Numbered from the stretch's first letter, positions 52,297-61,493 are shown. The stretch is 64,000 bases of DNA from an uncultured Algibacter sp. (GCF_947490405.1 NZ_CANLGU010000003.1:186001-250000); one strand, 5' to 3'. Notes: generated by a model from the sequence alone, not told the origin. Translations and numbers: made by a program.

Positions 52297-52635
52297 ATGT
52301 ATACTTTTAAAGGTAAAACATACCCGTGTTGTACTAGCTTAACCATGGGTATTATTGGTGGTAAGTGGAAAACAGTTATTTTATATCATCTTATTAACAA
52401 TACGTTACGTTATAACGAATTGCGAAAAGAAATACCATCGGTAACAGAACGCACCTTGAGTTTGCAATTAAAAACTTTAGAACATGATGGTTTAATTGAG
52501 CGTAAAGTTTATACTTCTAAACCACCTTTAAAGGTTGAGTATACATTGACGGATTTTGGTAAAAGTGTTATACCATTAATTCAATCTATAATCGATTGGG
52601 GCGAGTACGTTATTGAAAAACATGTGGAAAAGTAG
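52297..52635 (+). CDS. HxlR-family transcription regulator
   Basis: 112 residues, a winged helix: CCTSLTMGIIGGKWKTVILYHL, RYNELRKEIPSVTERTLSLQLKTLEHDGLIER. The CC pair at residues 10-11 (one Cys at the family's redox-sensing position) and the palindromic operator next to the divergent nitroreductase suggest thiol-based control. Spacing to the nitroreductase gene is 101 bp. Confidence 0.88.
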   Translation: MYTFKGKTYPCCTSLTMGIIGGKWKTVILYHLINNTLRYNELRKEIPSVTERTLSLQLKTLEHDGLIERKVYTSKPPLKVEYTLTDFGKSVIPLIQSIIDWGEYVIEKHVEK

Positions 52636-52715
52636 TGTTGCTATTATTATAGATTCTTGCTTTCGTAGTAAAGATAAAATTGTTTTAATTTAATTGCGAT
52701 TCTTTCTAGCTAAAG

Positions 52716-52742
52716 CACTTCGACTACGCTCAGTGTGACAGT
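52716..52742. repeat. CACTTCGACTACGCTCAGTG repeat
   Basis: A copy of a widespread 20-bp palindrome, GCACTTCGACTACGCTCAGT, then GTGACA. It sits before the 3' end of tilS; possible terminator stem. Confidence 0.6.
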
Positions 52743-52766
52743 ATTAATTCAATCAGTATGGGAGTA

Positions 52767-54080
52767 TTACTTCAATTCGATTTTTAGTATCTGTTTTGTG
52801 TTTTTTGTAACTTTAAAACGTTCATCTGCTCTTTTGTTTATTACCCAAACAATAGCATTTCCTGAGCATAATAGCCATGTGTTTTCTTTATCTAATAACG
52901 ACAGTTTCTCGTCTTTAAAATACTTGCTGAGCTTCTTTTTACCTGTCATACCTAAAGGATAAAAGACATCGCCTTCTTGTCGTTTTCTAAGTTGTAATGG
53001 AAACTTTAATGTATCCTTATCAACGTAAATTATATGTTGTTCAGATTTTGAAATAGCATCCGCTTCATCAAAAAATAGTGTACCAAATGGAGTTTCTTTT
53101 TTTGCTTCGTGTTCTGAAATACTAATTTCTTTTACTACAGCTTTACTCTTAAACGGACTTAGCAATAACTGATCTCTGTTTTTAATAAGCCGATGTGTGT
53201 TAGATAATACTTGCTTACCTGTTTCTGCATCCAATAAATCAACCATATCATTCCACTCGGTAAATCCAAAACTTTTAAAGACTTCAAACATGTAGGCCTT
53301 TGGATTATTTACCTTTTTGAATTCTGAAATTTTGAATGTTATAAAATGCTCGTTCATAGTTTCAATAGCACGTTTTAAAACGGCATTGGTGCTTTCCTCA
53401 ACAATGTCTGCGGTATCGTTAAGATTACTTAATGTAGTCTGGAAACTTTGTAATAAACTAGGATTGATTTCTTTTAAAATGGGAACTACCTCGTGGCGTA
53501 ATTTATTTCTTAAATACTTTACAGATTTGTTACTGCTGTCTTCTCGCCATTTGATGTTATTAGCGGTTGCAAATGCTTCAATTTGCTCGCTTGAAAATGG
53601 TAATAACGGCCGTACAAATTTGTCGTTAATTTCAGGGATTCCTGTTAAACCTTCTAAACCTGTACCGCGGGTAAAATTGATTAAAAACGTTTCTAAATTA
53701 TCATCGGCATGGTGTGCTGTTAAAATATAATCGAACTGTAATTGTTTAGATAATTCTTCAAACCAATTGTAGCGTAATTCCCTTGCTGCCATTTGGATGG
53801 AGCGTTTGTTATCTTTAGCGTAAGCTTCGGTATCAAAACGTTGTGTAAAGACTTCTATATTTAAATCTTCGGCGAGGTTTACTACGAAATCTTCATCGGC
53901 ATCACTTTCTTTTCCTCGGAGATTAAAATTGCAATGCGCTAGTCCAACATTTAAATTAGCGCTATCACATAAATGGGTTAGCACCACACTATCAATACCT
54001 CCAGAAATGGCGATTAAAAATTTTCTTTCTTTTAAGAAAGGGAACTTTTTATCAATATGTTTTTTGAAATCTTGTTGCAT
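52767..54080 (-). CDS. tilS: tRNA(Ile)-lysidine synthase
   Basis: 437 residues. PP-loop ATP site SGGIDSVV (residues 26-33), TilS segments HADDNLETFLINFTRGTGLEG and RPLLPF, a middle helical domain, and the C-terminal TilS domain (FPLQLRKRQEGDVFYPLGM). Modifies the wobble C34 of tRNA-Ile(CAU) to lysidine; essential in most bacteria. Confidence 0.92.
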   Translation of the reverse strand: MQQDFKKHIDKKFPFLKERKFLIAISGGIDSVVLTHLCDSANLNVGLAHCNFNLRGKESDADEDFVVNLAEDLNIEVFTQRFDTEAYAKDNKRSIQMAARELRYNWFEELSKQLQFDYILTAHHADDNLETFLINFTRGTGLEGLTGIPEINDKFVRPLLPFSSEQIEAFATANNIKWREDSSNKSVKYLRNKLRHEVVPILKEINPSLLQSFQTTLSNLNDTADIVEESTNAVLKRAIETMNEHFITFKISEFKKVNNPKAYMFEVFKSFGFTEWNDMVDLLDAETGKQVLSNTHRLIKNRDQLLLSPFKSKAVVKEISISEHEAKKETPFGTLFFDEADAISKSEQHIIYVDKDTLKFPLQLRKRQEGDVFYPLGMTGKKKLSKYFKDEKLSLLDKENTWLLCSGNAIVWVINKRADERFKVTKNTKQILKIELK

Positions 54081-54147
54081 ACATCAAAGTTATTGAAATT
54101 AATAAGATGTGCGCAATAATTTATAAGTGATTAAATACAAGAATATA

Positions 54148-54762
54148 TTATTGAACTCTAAAAAAATAATGTCCGTCTATTCCAGTTCGGATAAATACGG
54201 TGTTACAACTTTCAAACCTTATTTCGTCGTTTAACGTGTTGTAAGCCTCAAATATTTGAGCGTTATTTTCGGTATTTAGGTTAAACGCATTACTATAGGC
54301 GCTTACCACACAATAATCACCAGGTGTGTTAACTGAAACGCCTAATCTGTATTGGTAAAACTGATTGTTATCAGTGAGTTCGGGTATATAACTAATAGAT
54401 TCTACACATGCGTTAAAAGTGAACAGCTCTCCGATATCAAAATTTATAGTGGCGTCTGTAAACACCTCTGCATTAAGATCTGTTTGATTGTTAAGTTTTA
54501 AAATAAATAACCCGTCAATAAACAACTCACTATCGGTTACTAACTCTATATTTTCGGTTTCAGAACAATTATCTATAAGCATGGAAGAAGTTTGCGCATT
54601 TAACCAAATGGTTTCATTTGCAGCGTAAGTTGTTGCTGTATTTTCAATATTTACCGTGTAGGCTTCTGGAGGTTCAAATCCGCAATTTTCTTCTTGGTCT
54701 TCTTCACATAAAACGGCCATAAAAAGTGGTGCTATGGCAACAAATTTTAAATACTTTTTCAT
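54148..54762 (-). CDS. Exported protein, possible lipoprotein, unknown function
   Basis: ATG 54762 (MKKYLKFVAIAPLFMAVLCEEDQEE) gives 204 residues; the ATG at 54780 adds six residues. The signal peptide ends in AVLC, a non-standard lipobox, followed by an acidic stretch EEDQEE characteristic of surface lipoprotein export signals in Bacteroidota. The rest is beta-rich with several Cys residues. Family unknown. It lies between pabB and tilS on the same strand. Confidence 0.7.
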   Translation of the reverse strand: MKKYLKFVAIAPLFMAVLCEEDQEENCGFEPPEAYTVNIENTATTYAANETIWLNAQTSSMLIDNCSETENIELVTDSELFIDGLFILKLNNQTDLNAEVFTDATINFDIGELFTFNACVESISYIPELTDNNQFYQYRLGVSVNTPGDYCVVSAYSNAFNLNTENNAQIFEAYNTLNDEIRFESCNTVFIRTGIDGHYFFRVQ

Positions 54763-54819
54763 AGATAGGTTTTTTGTCAAGATACATTAATTTGCAAAAG
54801 GTTGCGTGAAATGAACTTT

Positions 54820-56112
54820 TTAATTCTCCAAAACCTCACGCATAGCTTTAGCCTTAACCAAACACTCTTCGTATTCTTTTAACGGGTCGCTTTTTGCTGT
54901 AATCGCACCACCAACAGAGTAAGACACGTACTTTTTTGTAGCGTTATACAAGATACTTCTTATAACCACATTAAAATCGAAATCGCCATGAGGTGAAAAA
55001 TAACCAATACCCCCAGAATATATACCACGCTTGGTTTCTTCAAGGTTTTCAATAATTTGCATTGCAGAGATTTTTGGCGCTCCAGTCATGCTTCCCATTG
55101 GAAATGTACTTTTTATAATATCTACAGGATGCGTTTCTGGATTTACTTTAGAGGTTACTGTAGAAATCATTTGATGTACTTGATCAAATGTGTAAATCTT
55201 GCATAATTCTTCCACCTTTACACTGCCTTTTAGTGCGGTTTTGGAGAGGTCATTACGCACTAAATCGACAATCATAATATTTTCACTACGTTCTTTCTCG
55301 TCTTGCTCTAGAGCTGTTTTTAGCCTTTTATCTTCATCTTGATTATCAGAGCGTTTTGCTGTACCTTTTATAGGTTGAGAAATTATGGTTCCACCCTCTT
55401 TTTTAATATAGCGTTCTGGTGAAGCTCCTAAAATAAATTTATCTTCTAATTTAATAAAAGAAGCAAATGGTGGTTTTGATATTTTGTTGAGTTTCTGATA
55501 CGTTTCTAAGGGGTTTATTTTTGTGTTTTCGGCATAAAACTCCTGACAAAAATTGGCTTCATAAATATTACCACGATGGATGTGTTCTAACATGGCATTC
55601 ACTTTATCAAAATAGGCATCTTTATGAATGCGAAGCTTAATTTTTATATCTGAAAACACTTTACCTCTAGCAAGGTCTTTGGCTTGTCGTATATCAAACA
55701 AATCATCTTCAATATCATCGGCTACAACGTTTAAATATTGAATCTCAACCTGGTTGTTTTTAATTAGAAACACTTTTTTAGGTTGAAAAAAACATAAATC
55801 TGAGAACCCTAATCCATCAAAATTTTCCGATTTTAAGTGTTCTATATCATTCTTTAAATCGTATCCCAAATAACCAAAAATCCAGTCTTTCGTATAGCTT
55901 TGATATTCTTTAAGTTTCTCAAAACCTTGGTAGTAATCGGTTTTAATAGATGTAAAAGCATCTACCGCTAAAACGGCATCATAACTTGTAAATTTCTGCT
56001 CGTAATTATTGGAGTCTAACCAAACCACGTCATCAAATTGCTGTGCCCAAATTAGTAACAGATTTTTAAACTTGGTAACGTCTTTAAGTTTATGAATTTG
56101 TGTTGTTCTCAA
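54820..56112 (-). CDS. pabB: Aminodeoxychorismate synthase component I
   Basis: 430 residues. Chorismate-utilising enzyme core: MLEHIHRGNIYEANFCQEFY, PERYIKKEGGTIISQPIKGT (the PIKGT motif favours PabB over TrpE), RNDLSKTA, and ADGF-like GGAITAKSDPLKEYEECLVKA. Works with PabA and PabC in p-aminobenzoate (folate) synthesis. The partner genes are not in this window. Confidence 0.88.
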   Translation of the reverse strand: MRTTQIHKLKDVTKFKNLLLIWAQQFDDVVWLDSNNYEQKFTSYDAVLAVDAFTSIKTDYYQGFEKLKEYQSYTKDWIFGYLGYDLKNDIEHLKSENFDGLGFSDLCFFQPKKVFLIKNNQVEIQYLNVVADDIEDDLFDIRQAKDLARGKVFSDIKIKLRIHKDAYFDKVNAMLEHIHRGNIYEANFCQEFYAENTKINPLETYQKLNKISKPPFASFIKLEDKFILGASPERYIKKEGGTIISQPIKGTAKRSDNQDEDKRLKTALEQDEKERSENIMIVDLVRNDLSKTALKGSVKVEELCKIYTFDQVHQMISTVTSKVNPETHPVDIIKSTFPMGSMTGAPKISAMQIIENLEETKRGIYSGGIGYFSPHGDFDFNVVIRSILYNATKKYVSYSVGGAITAKSDPLKEYEECLVKAKAMREVLEN

Positions 56113-56251
56113 ATAAAATTATTATAAAGAATGCCTCATCTAAATTAATTTTTCTCATTTTCGGTTAAAGAAAAAAAGTTAAAACGAATTCTAAGCAAAG
56201 TTACTTAGAATACTTAAAAAATTAAGACTTTTGTACAAAATACCAATTAGT

Positions 56252-57142
56252 ATGTTTTCAATACAAAACGATAAATTAAAAATAGCTGTACAAGATGTTG
56301 GTGCTGAGTTATGTAAAATTACTTCTGTAAAACATAATACCGATTTTATGTGGCATGCAGACCCAAATGTTTGGGGAAGTTTTGCTCCTAACCTCTTCCC
56401 CATTATTGGCGCTTTAAAAAATGATTCTTATACATTTGAAGGTAAAACATATACCCTTCCAAAACACGGGTTTGTTAGACACAACAAAGCTATAACGCTA
56501 CATAAGCAAACCAAAAACAGTTTAATATTCAAACTAACATCAAACACAGATACTCTCAAGCACTATCCGTTTAAGTTTGAATTTTACATAAGCTATACTT
56601 TAAATAATAATGTACTTGAGGTAAAGCATACTATTAAAAATACAGATAATAAAACCATGTATTTCTCTGTTGGTGGGCACCCAGCGTTTAAATGTCCTGT
56701 GTTTGAAAACGAGAACTACGAAGACTATGTTTTAGAATTTGAAAAAGAAGAAAATTCTAAAAGGCATTTAATAAACATGGAAAATGGGCTCATATCTTCT
56801 AAAACAGAAGAGGTATTTAATAATCCTAAAAAAATTCTATTAACGCACAATCTTTTCAATACAGATGCATTGGTTTTTAAAGATACTAAGTCACGCAAAA
56901 TAACATTAAAAAGTACTAAAAAAGGCGCCATTATTTCGGTTCATTTTAAAGGTTTTCCATATTTAGGCATTTGGGCAAAACCCAATGGTAATTTTGTTTG
57001 TATAGAACCTTGGTTAGGCGTTGCAGATAGCGAAACAACCAATCAAAAATTAGAAGATAAAGTAGGTATTTTAAGTTTAGCTTCCCATAAAACCTTCGAA
57101 GCTGCTTACAGTATAGAAATACACAATACGCATGTAGTCTAA
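56252..57142 (+). CDS. Aldose 1-epimerase-family protein
   Basis: Starts at ATG 56252 (MFSIQNDKLKIAVQDVGAEL); an upstream TTG at 56231 is less likely. 296 residues. Galactose-mutarotase-like beta-sandwich: NLFPIIGALKNDSY, TLPKHGFVRHNKA (catalytic His), SVGGHPAFKCPVFEN, and CIEPWLGVAD (catalytic Glu). Sugar is unknown. Divergent from pabB. Confidence 0.85.
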   Translation: MFSIQNDKLKIAVQDVGAELCKITSVKHNTDFMWHADPNVWGSFAPNLFPIIGALKNDSYTFEGKTYTLPKHGFVRHNKAITLHKQTKNSLIFKLTSNTDTLKHYPFKFEFYISYTLNNNVLEVKHTIKNTDNKTMYFSVGGHPAFKCPVFENENYEDYVLEFEKEENSKRHLINMENGLISSKTEEVFNNPKKILLTHNLFNTDALVFKDTKSRKITLKSTKKGAIISVHFKGFPYLGIWAKPNGNFVCIEPWLGVADSETTNQKLEDKVGILSLASHKTFEAAYSIEIHNTHVV

Positions 57143-57271
57143 ACAGAATAATAAGCTTAACTTTGCTGGCTAAATAGCACTACTTTGACTTTTAATCTGT
57201 TAGTCGTTATTTTAAAAATAAGAACAGATTAAATTCACCATTAAAAAACTCAGATCATATCATAATATAGT

Positions 57272-58627
57272 ATGGCTCATTTCAAGGATTTAAATTTAAA
57301 CACACCGCTTTTTAATGCCCTAGACGATTTAGGCTACACCACGCCTACACCCATTCAAGAGCAAGCGTTTAATGTAGTAGCCTCTGGAAAAGATGTGGTT
57401 GGTATTGCACAAACAGGTACAGGAAAAACCTTTGCCTATATGTTGCCTATTCTTAAAAACTTAAAATATTCCACTCAAGATAATCCTCGGGTTTTGGTTT
57501 TAGTACCAACGCGTGAGTTGGTGGTACAGGTGGTAGATGAGATTGAAAAACTATCCAAATACATTAACAATCGTGTTTTGGGTGTTTATGGTGGCACAAA
57601 TATAAATACACAAAAACAAGCCGTAGCGCAAGGTTTAGATATAATTGTAGCCACTCCAGGGCGTTTGTACGATTTGGCTGTAAGCCGAGTATTGCAACTA
57701 AAATCTATACAAAAACTGGTGATTGATGAAGTAGATATTATGCTCGATTTAGGTTTCAGGCACCAACTTATCAATATTTTTGATATCCTACCCCAACGCC
57801 GACAAAACATCATGTTTTCGGCAACCATGACGCAAGATGTCGATTTGCTAATTAACGATTTCTTTAAAAGTCCAGAGCGCGTTTCTATAGCCATATCTGG
57901 TACACCTTTAGATAATATCTCGCAACAGCGTTACCATGTGCCTAACTTTTACACCAAAGTAAATTTGCTGGTGCATTTATTAAATGACACCGAACAGTAT
58001 AACAAAGTTTTAATTTTTGTGGCCTTCAAACGAATGGCAGACCGTTTGTTTAATAAGTTAGACGAATTCTTTAAAGAAGAACTCTGCGTGATCCACTCCA
58101 ATAAGACCCAGAATTACAGATTGCGAAGTATCGAGCAATTTAGAACTGGCGAAAACCGTATTTTAATAGCCACCGATGTTATGGCGCGTGGTTTAGATAT
58201 TGATAATGTATCGCACGTTATTAATTTCGATACACCAGATTTTCCAGAAAACTACATGCATCGTATTGGTAGAACAGGACGTGCCGAACGTAAAGGCGAA
58301 GCTTTAGTGTTTTCTACAGAAAAGGAACAAGAAGCCATTGCCAACATAGAAGGCTTAATGAAAATGACGATTCCTGTTTTAGAGCTTCCCGAAACCGTTG
58401 AAATTTCTACCGAACTTATAGAAGAAGAACGCCCACAAATAAAAGAGCGCAACAACCCGCATAAACGCAGAGACGAAGATGCGCCAGGGCCAGCCTTTCA
58501 TGAGAAATCCGAGAAAAACTCTAAAGAAAACCTCGGTGGAAGCTATAAATTCAAAATAGCTGCCAAGTATAAAAAGCCTAAAACACGAGGCGATAAAAAT
58601 TATAACAAACGGAATAAGAGAAAATAA
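57272..58627 (+). CDS. DEAD-box-type RNA helicase with DEVD motif
   Basis: 451 residues, RhlE-like. Q motif TPIQEQ, motif I AQTGTGKT, Ia PTRELV, Ib TPGRL, motif II VIDEVDIMLD, i.e. DEVD instead of DEAD, motif III SAT, IV-VI (ATDVMARGLDIDNVSHVINFD, HRIGRTGRAERKG). The C-terminal 80 residues are basic and low complexity, ending KNYNKRNKRK, typical RNA-binding tail. Involved in ribosome assembly or RNA decay. Confidence 0.88.
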   Translation: MAHFKDLNLNTPLFNALDDLGYTTPTPIQEQAFNVVASGKDVVGIAQTGTGKTFAYMLPILKNLKYSTQDNPRVLVLVPTRELVVQVVDEIEKLSKYINNRVLGVYGGTNINTQKQAVAQGLDIIVATPGRLYDLAVSRVLQLKSIQKLVIDEVDIMLDLGFRHQLINIFDILPQRRQNIMFSATMTQDVDLLINDFFKSPERVSIAISGTPLDNISQQRYHVPNFYTKVNLLVHLLNDTEQYNKVLIFVAFKRMADRLFNKLDEFFKEELCVIHSNKTQNYRLRSIEQFRTGENRILIATDVMARGLDIDNVSHVINFDTPDFPENYMHRIGRTGRAERKGEALVFSTEKEQEAIANIEGLMKMTIPVLELPETVEISTELIEEERPQIKERNNPHKRRDEDAPGPAFHEKSEKNSKENLGGSYKFKIAAKYKKPKTRGDKNYNKRNKRK

Positions 58628-58650
58628 GTCGCAGTCTCAATTTTTCAGTT

Positions 58651-58823
58651 GGGCGTTACCTATATCCTGAATTTAGTTCAGGACCTAGGTCGGGCTTTTT
58701 GCTATATCTTTTTAAAACGTCATTGTGAGGAGCGATCGACGTGGCAATCTGTTAAAATTCAGTTCTAAACCTAATTCATTACATCTAAAGCTTTAAAAAG
58801 GATGCCGCTTCAATCCCTAACGC
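58651..58823. repeat. Composite repeat, GGGCGTTACC...CCCTAACGC type
   Basis: GGGCGTTACC at 58651 and CCCTAACGC at 58815, with CGTCATTGTGAGGAGC and GTGGCAATCTG between. It is the reversed orientation of 17132-17278. It overlaps the first 290-bp tandem unit. Confidence 0.7.
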
Positions 58824-59427
58824 ACTTATCCGCTAAATTCAGTTTTAAATTATTTGGGTTTGGATATTTGCAAGTTTTTTGCATTGTTTACTCGAAACGC
58901 CACTAGTTGGAAACTAGCGGTAGCGTGAGGTTGGGCTTTTATTCATGCATTTCTATTTTGAATTATTGAATTCATGAACATAAATGTTTCGCTATATCTT
59001 TTTAAAACGTCATTGTGAGGAGCAAGCGACGTGGCAATCTGTTAAAATCCAGTTCTATACCTAATTCATTACATCTAAAGCTTTAAAAAGGATGCCGCTG
59101 CAATCCCTAACGCAAGTATCCGCCAAATTCAGTTTTAGATTATTTGGGGGTTGGGTGTTTGCGAGTTTTTTTGCATTGCTTACTCGAAACGCCACTAGTT
59201 ATAAACTAGCGGTAGCTGAGGTCGGGCTTTTATTCATGCATTTCTATTTTGAATTATTGAATTCATGAACATAAATGTTTCGCTATATCTTTTTAAAACG
59301 TCATGGCAAGGAGCGAGCGACGTGGCAATCTGTTAAACCTAGTTCTAAACCTAATTCATTACATCTAAAGCTTTAAAAAGGATGCCGCTGCAATCCCTAA
59401 CGCACTTATCCGCTAAATTCAGTTCTT
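58701..59427. repeat. 290-bp tandem repeat, two and a half copies
   Basis: Units start at 58701, 58991 and 59282 with GCTATATCTTTTTAAAACGT. Each full unit holds CGTCATTGTGAGGAGC, GGCAATCTG, ACATCTAAAGCTTTAAAAAG, GATGCCGCT and CAATCCCTAACGC, then ACTAGT...ACTAGCGGTAG. The third copy stops near 59427. No open reading frame of interest. Confidence 0.85.
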
Positions 59428-59440
59428 ATTAAGTATTTTT

Positions 59441-59465
59441 GTCATTCCTGCGCAGGCAGGAATCC
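59441..59465 (-). repeat. 25-bp palindromic repeat, left of GIY-YIG copy 2
   Basis: GTCATTCCTGC, GCA, then GGCAGGAATCC. It is the exact reverse complement of the 25 bases at 59807-59831, so the GIY-YIG gene lies between perfect inverted copies. Confidence 0.85.
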
Positions 59466-59485
59466 ATTTTCAAAGACAAGTGTAA

Positions 59486-59797
59486 ATGCACAAAAACATA
59501 CACCAATATTACCTATATATACTTTCCAACAAAAAGAACGGAACCTTATACATTGGTGTTACAAACGACTTAGAACGAAGAATGTTCGAACACAAAAACA
59601 AACTCGTTGAAGGTTTTACTTCAAAATACGGACTAGATAAACTTATGTATTTTGAAACTTACCAATATGTAAACGATGCCATAAAGCGTGAAAAAAATAT
59701 GAAGAAATGGAAACGCCAATGGAAAATTAATTTAATTGAAGAAGATAATGCAAACTGGGAAGATTTATCTGCAGATTGGACGTATTTAATTGATTGA
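59486..59797 (+). CDS. Small GIY-YIG nuclease, copy 2
   Basis: 103 residues: YYLYILSNKKNGTLYIGVTN ('GIY' LYILS, 'YIG' LYIGVT), catalytic Arg in LERRMFEH, and Glu in AIKREKNMKKW, then WKRQWKINLIEEDNANWEDLS. Same small family as the gene at 20709 but only distantly alike. The gene is 20 bp from the left palindrome and 10 bp from the right one, with little room for other elements. Confidence 0.82.
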   Translation: MHKNIHQYYLYILSNKKNGTLYIGVTNDLERRMFEHKNKLVEGFTSKYGLDKLMYFETYQYVNDAIKREKNMKKWKRQWKINLIEEDNANWEDLSADWTYLID

Positions 59798-59806
59798 TTT
59801 TATTCT

Positions 59807-59831
59807 GGATTCCTGCCTGCGCAGGAATGAC
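59807..59831 (+). repeat. 25-bp palindromic repeat, right of GIY-YIG copy 2
   Basis: GGATTCCTGCC, TGC, then GCAGGAATGAC. Also identical to the copy at 61280-61304, so the recombinase-HEPN gene lies between two direct exact copies. Confidence 0.85.
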
Positions 59832-59868
59832 AGAACTTCAGTTTAATCACTATATTTTTATGTTATAC

Positions 59869-61200
59869 TTATTTACTATTTTTAATAAAACTTACAATAT
59901 CTTCGATAAAACCTTTTGCTTTATTTATTTCAAGTATATAAGAACTGGGGTGACCACAATGATTTCTTGTATCTAAATTATTATCCATTTGAATTTTTTG
60001 GTGCTTTGAGAGTACCTTTAACTCTAAAGCAAGCTTTAGAAGATTCATCTCTTTAATCGTCTCAAAATCTGTTATTTTTGAAAATTTCTTAGTGAATTTC
60101 AATTTCATAGCTGCAGTATTTATTTCCTTAAAACCCAATTCTACACATCTATTTTGTAAGATTCTAATAAACGCTGACCATGAAAATACAATTCCAGCTT
60201 TTAATGCACCTATTCTAAAACATTGAATAGCCTCTAACAAATACTCTTGCTCATCTTTTTCCTTTAGCGTGAAAATTATTTTTTCAAGATCCTGCATTTC
60301 AGGCTCAATAATACTTGGCTTATTTACAAATTTATCTAACGGGGTAAAGTCTATTTTGATGTTCCCATGAAATATTTTAGTATACTTCTTAATACTATCA
60401 AAATGATAAATATCTAGTGATTCCAAAATAACTATCATTGGTATGCCTAAATTAAGCATATGTTTTATATAACTCCTTTTAAGAGCTTTAATAACAGACG
60501 CACTTGATATACCTGCTTCTTCAAAAGATTTTTTAATTACTTTTTCTGAACTTGCCCTACTATATCTTAATTTAGGCTTAGTAGATTCTATCAAATATTG
60601 CTTTGGCTTTTCTTTACAGCTTTTCCAATATTCATCAAGATAATCTACTATCTTTTTTGATATAAATACTTTTCGAATTGAGTCCGAATTATTTTTCCTA
60701 ATACGAATATGGAATGGAGGTTTTTTTGTATTTAAATCGGATAATTCAATATTTAATAATTCACTTAAATCAAGACAACAAGCATAAACTAGCACGAAAA
60801 TGACTCTATGCTTAGGGTTTCTAAAATTATCAATCATTAAAAAAATCTCTTCTTGACTTAATATATCAATATCTTTTATCGAAGCTTTTGGTAAGTTCTT
60901 CCTGTATATTACATAACTCTTTTTATGTATATGATTATAATAATACTCTGCAACTTGAATAAATTGAATTATTAGACTTCGTGAATCTTTTCGATTTATT
61001 AAGATTTTGATGTAATTGTTTAGTTCTAATTCAGATATATTTATTGGTTCTGTAGCTGGGTAATATTTTATCAAATCTATAAACCGTTTAGTATATAAAT
61101 TTATGGTTCTATTATTTGAATATCTGATTTTAAGATATTTTTTTATTTCTAACTCAGCTTTTACTAAATCTACCACAGAATTTTGTTCTTTTAAATACAT
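59869..61200 (-). CDS. Degenerate tyrosine recombinase fused to HEPN-like domain
   Basis: 443 residues. Residues 12-100 resemble the SAM-like core-binding domain, 113-277 the catalytic fold of tyrosine recombinases: VLVYACCLDLSELLNIELSDL, where the first catalytic Arg is Asp144; 'HxLRH' is KALKR (238-242); only the nucleophile-position Tyr273 is kept (IKKYTKI). Recombination activity is therefore unlikely. Residues 305-443 look like a HEPN domain: AIQCFRIGALKAGIVFSWSA and the Rx4H motif RNHCGH (Arg412, His417) followed by PSSYIL. HEPN proteins with this motif are often RNases or their regulators. The gene is intact and neither neighbour is its partner. It lies between direct copies of the 25-bp palindrome. 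Confidence 0.7.
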   Translation of the reverse strand: MYLKEQNSVVDLVKAELEIKKYLKIRYSNNRTINLYTKRFIDLIKYYPATEPINISELELNNYIKILINRKDSRSLIIQFIQVAEYYYNHIHKKSYVIYRKNLPKASIKDIDILSQEEIFLMIDNFRNPKHRVIFVLVYACCLDLSELLNIELSDLNTKKPPFHIRIRKNNSDSIRKVFISKKIVDYLDEYWKSCKEKPKQYLIESTKPKLRYSRASSEKVIKKSFEEAGISSASVIKALKRSYIKHMLNLGIPMIVILESLDIYHFDSIKKYTKIFHGNIKIDFTPLDKFVNKPSIIEPEMQDLEKIIFTLKEKDEQEYLLEAIQCFRIGALKAGIVFSWSAFIRILQNRCVELGFKEINTAAMKLKFTKKFSKITDFETIKEMNLLKLALELKVLSKHQKIQMDNNLDTRNHCGHPSSYILEINKAKGFIEDIVSFIKNSK

Positions 61201-61279
61201 GTGTCTAATCCTTCAAAATTATTACTTTACTTACAAAATCTACAACAAACTTATAAACACTTGTAAACAAATGAAATCT

Positions 61280-61304
61280 GGATTCCTGCCTGCGCAGGAA
61301 TGAC
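61280..61304 (+). repeat. 25-bp palindromic repeat, right of the recombinase-HEPN gene
   Basis: Same 25 bases and orientation as 59807-59831. Confidence 0.85.
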
Positions 61305-61400
61305 AAAAAGGAATATTGCGTATTTTAAAGTTAATAATCTGTAAACCGTTATTTAATCAAAAAATTCCTCAATGTTTCTAGAATTAATATAATGAGTTCT

Positions 61401-61425
61401 GTCATTCCTGCGAAGGCAGGAATCC
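61401..61425 (-). repeat. 25-bp palindromic repeat, variant copy
   Basis: GTCATTCCTGC, GAA, then GGCAGGAATCC; the exact reverse complement of 17066-17090. Confidence 0.8.
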
Positions 61426-61446
61426 ACAAATACAAAACTTAAACAA

Positions 61447-61493
61447 AAAAATCCCCTTTTCAAATACATGAAAAAGAGATTTTTTTAAGTTGC
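61447..61493 (-). terminator. Terminator after the TolQ/ExbB-like gene
   Basis: AAAAATCCCCTTTTCA and TGAAAAAGAGATTTTTT form an imperfect stem with an A tract on the plus strand and so a T tract on the minus; 35 bp past the minus-strand stop. The rest of 61201-61527 holds only the two palindromes. Confidence 0.65.

Larger units (their letters stand above)
58628..59485. other. Gene-free 860-bp spacer of repeats
   Basis: Consists almost wholly of the composite and 290-bp tandem repeats and, at its right end, a 25-bp palindrome (59441-59465). Confidence 0.75.

Noticed and set aside
54148-54762. Clear lipoprotein by the standard lipobox
   Set aside because: The residues before Cys are AVL, not the normal [LVI][AST][GA]; only an acidic export-like stretch follows, so it is left as possible.
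58701-59427. Transposon or insertion sequence
   Set aside because: No open reading frame for a transposase inside the repeats, and no target duplication seen.
59441-59831. Group I intron or inteins with homing GIY-YIG nuclease
   Set aside because: No intron-like core sequence, no interrupted host gene; the gene sits in intergenic repeats.
59869-61200. The integrase for the cassette array
   Set aside because: The catalytic Arg/His/Arg/His positions are replaced, it lies 43 kb away, and it carries a C-terminal HEPN-like domain not found in IntI.
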